Shown: positions 6,802 through 6,848 of the stretch, in pieces
Layout: the number at the start of each line of letters is the position of its first letter
Numbering within the stretch: position 1 is the stretch's first letter
NCBI GenBank assembly: GCA_002297185.1
Contig: DBJV01000112.1
Location: 9,388-16,235, forward strand
DNA length: 6,848 bases
Direction of reading: 5' to 3'
DNA from: Christensenella sp. UBA767
Lineage (GTDB): Bacteria > Bacillota > Clostridia > Christensenellales > CAG-917
The notes under the pieces: model-generated
Database searches by the model: none
Seen by the model: only the letters and a program-made list of their open reading frames with translations
What the model was told of the DNA's origin: nothing
Position numbers and translations under genes: made by a program

Positions 6802-6830
6802 ATTATAATCGAGTTGCGCGCAATATGCAA
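6802..6830 (-). promoter_or_regulatory. Sigma-A-like promoter of the CvpA/surface-protein operon
   Basis: On the minus strand TTGCAT (6830-6825) and a perfect TATAAT (6807-6802) are separated by 17 bp. The predicted start near 6795 gives a leader of about 43 nt before the CvpA-like gene. The spacer contains the perfect palindrome TTGCGCGCAA (6814-6823), well placed to be an operator. Plus-strand TATAAT boxes at 6795-6800 and 6804-6809 could serve a divergent gene beyond the window, but this cannot be judged here. Confidence 0.6.
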
Positions 6831-6835
6831 TACTT

Positions 6836-6848
6836 TTTGATTATCAAA
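6836..6848. repeat. Short perfect inverted repeat at the right edge
   Basis: TTTGAT-T-ATCAAA forms a 6-bp inverted repeat around one base and reaches the window end, so it may extend further. It lies just upstream of the -35 of the CvpA-like operon and could be a regulator site or the edge of an upstream gene's signal. It is AT-rich and short, so chance is possible. Confidence 0.25.

Overview
The window looks like chromosomal DNA of a low-to-mid GC Gram-positive bacterium, most likely an uncultured member of the Clostridia. This is an inference. It rests on AGGAG-type ribosome binding sites, sigma-A-like promoters, a YdiF/Uup-like ABC-F ATPase and a CvpA-family membrane protein beside a very large secreted or membrane-anchored protein of a kind I associate with gut clostridia. 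No rRNA, tRNA, transposase, integrase or CRISPR array is visible.

Left edge (1-370): the 5' end of a minus-strand gene, possibly a Sel1/TPR-like protein, with its own RBS and -10 box, runs off the window. Directly behind its promoter lies a headless relic of a RimK-type ATP-grasp ligase. Only the last ~53 codons remain, in frame to a TAA, with no start codon. This short AT-richer stretch looks like a scar of rearrangement or gene loss, or an assembly join.

Centre-left (370-2461): a complete plus-strand ABC-F ATPase (630 aa) with two intact nucleotide-binding domains and a charged C-terminal coiled-coil tail. It has no convincing Shine-Dalgarno, and a promoter-like sequence would put the transcription start on the ATG. 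A perfect 11-bp hairpin at 2436-2461 sits between it and the convergent gene. Its U-rich tail is on the minus strand, so it chiefly ends the minus-strand operon.

Centre-right to right edge (2501-6848): a two-gene minus-strand operon. A sigma-A-like promoter (6802-6830) with a perfect palindrome between -35 and -10 drives a CvpA-family protein that carries an unusual ~85-residue soluble insert. Then, after 52 nt holding a small GC hairpin followed by U6, comes a 1137-aa single-span surface protein of unknown function. That protein is built from two interleaved repeat types: helical ~33-aa units (consensus S.xVLxxLAY.KI.D......LTLGE..DI) and aromatic, probably beta, units (YV.I.G.Y..YD). The CvpA/repeat-protein pair is the most interesting part of the window and may be an undescribed envelope system. 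Its function cannot be read from sequence alone.
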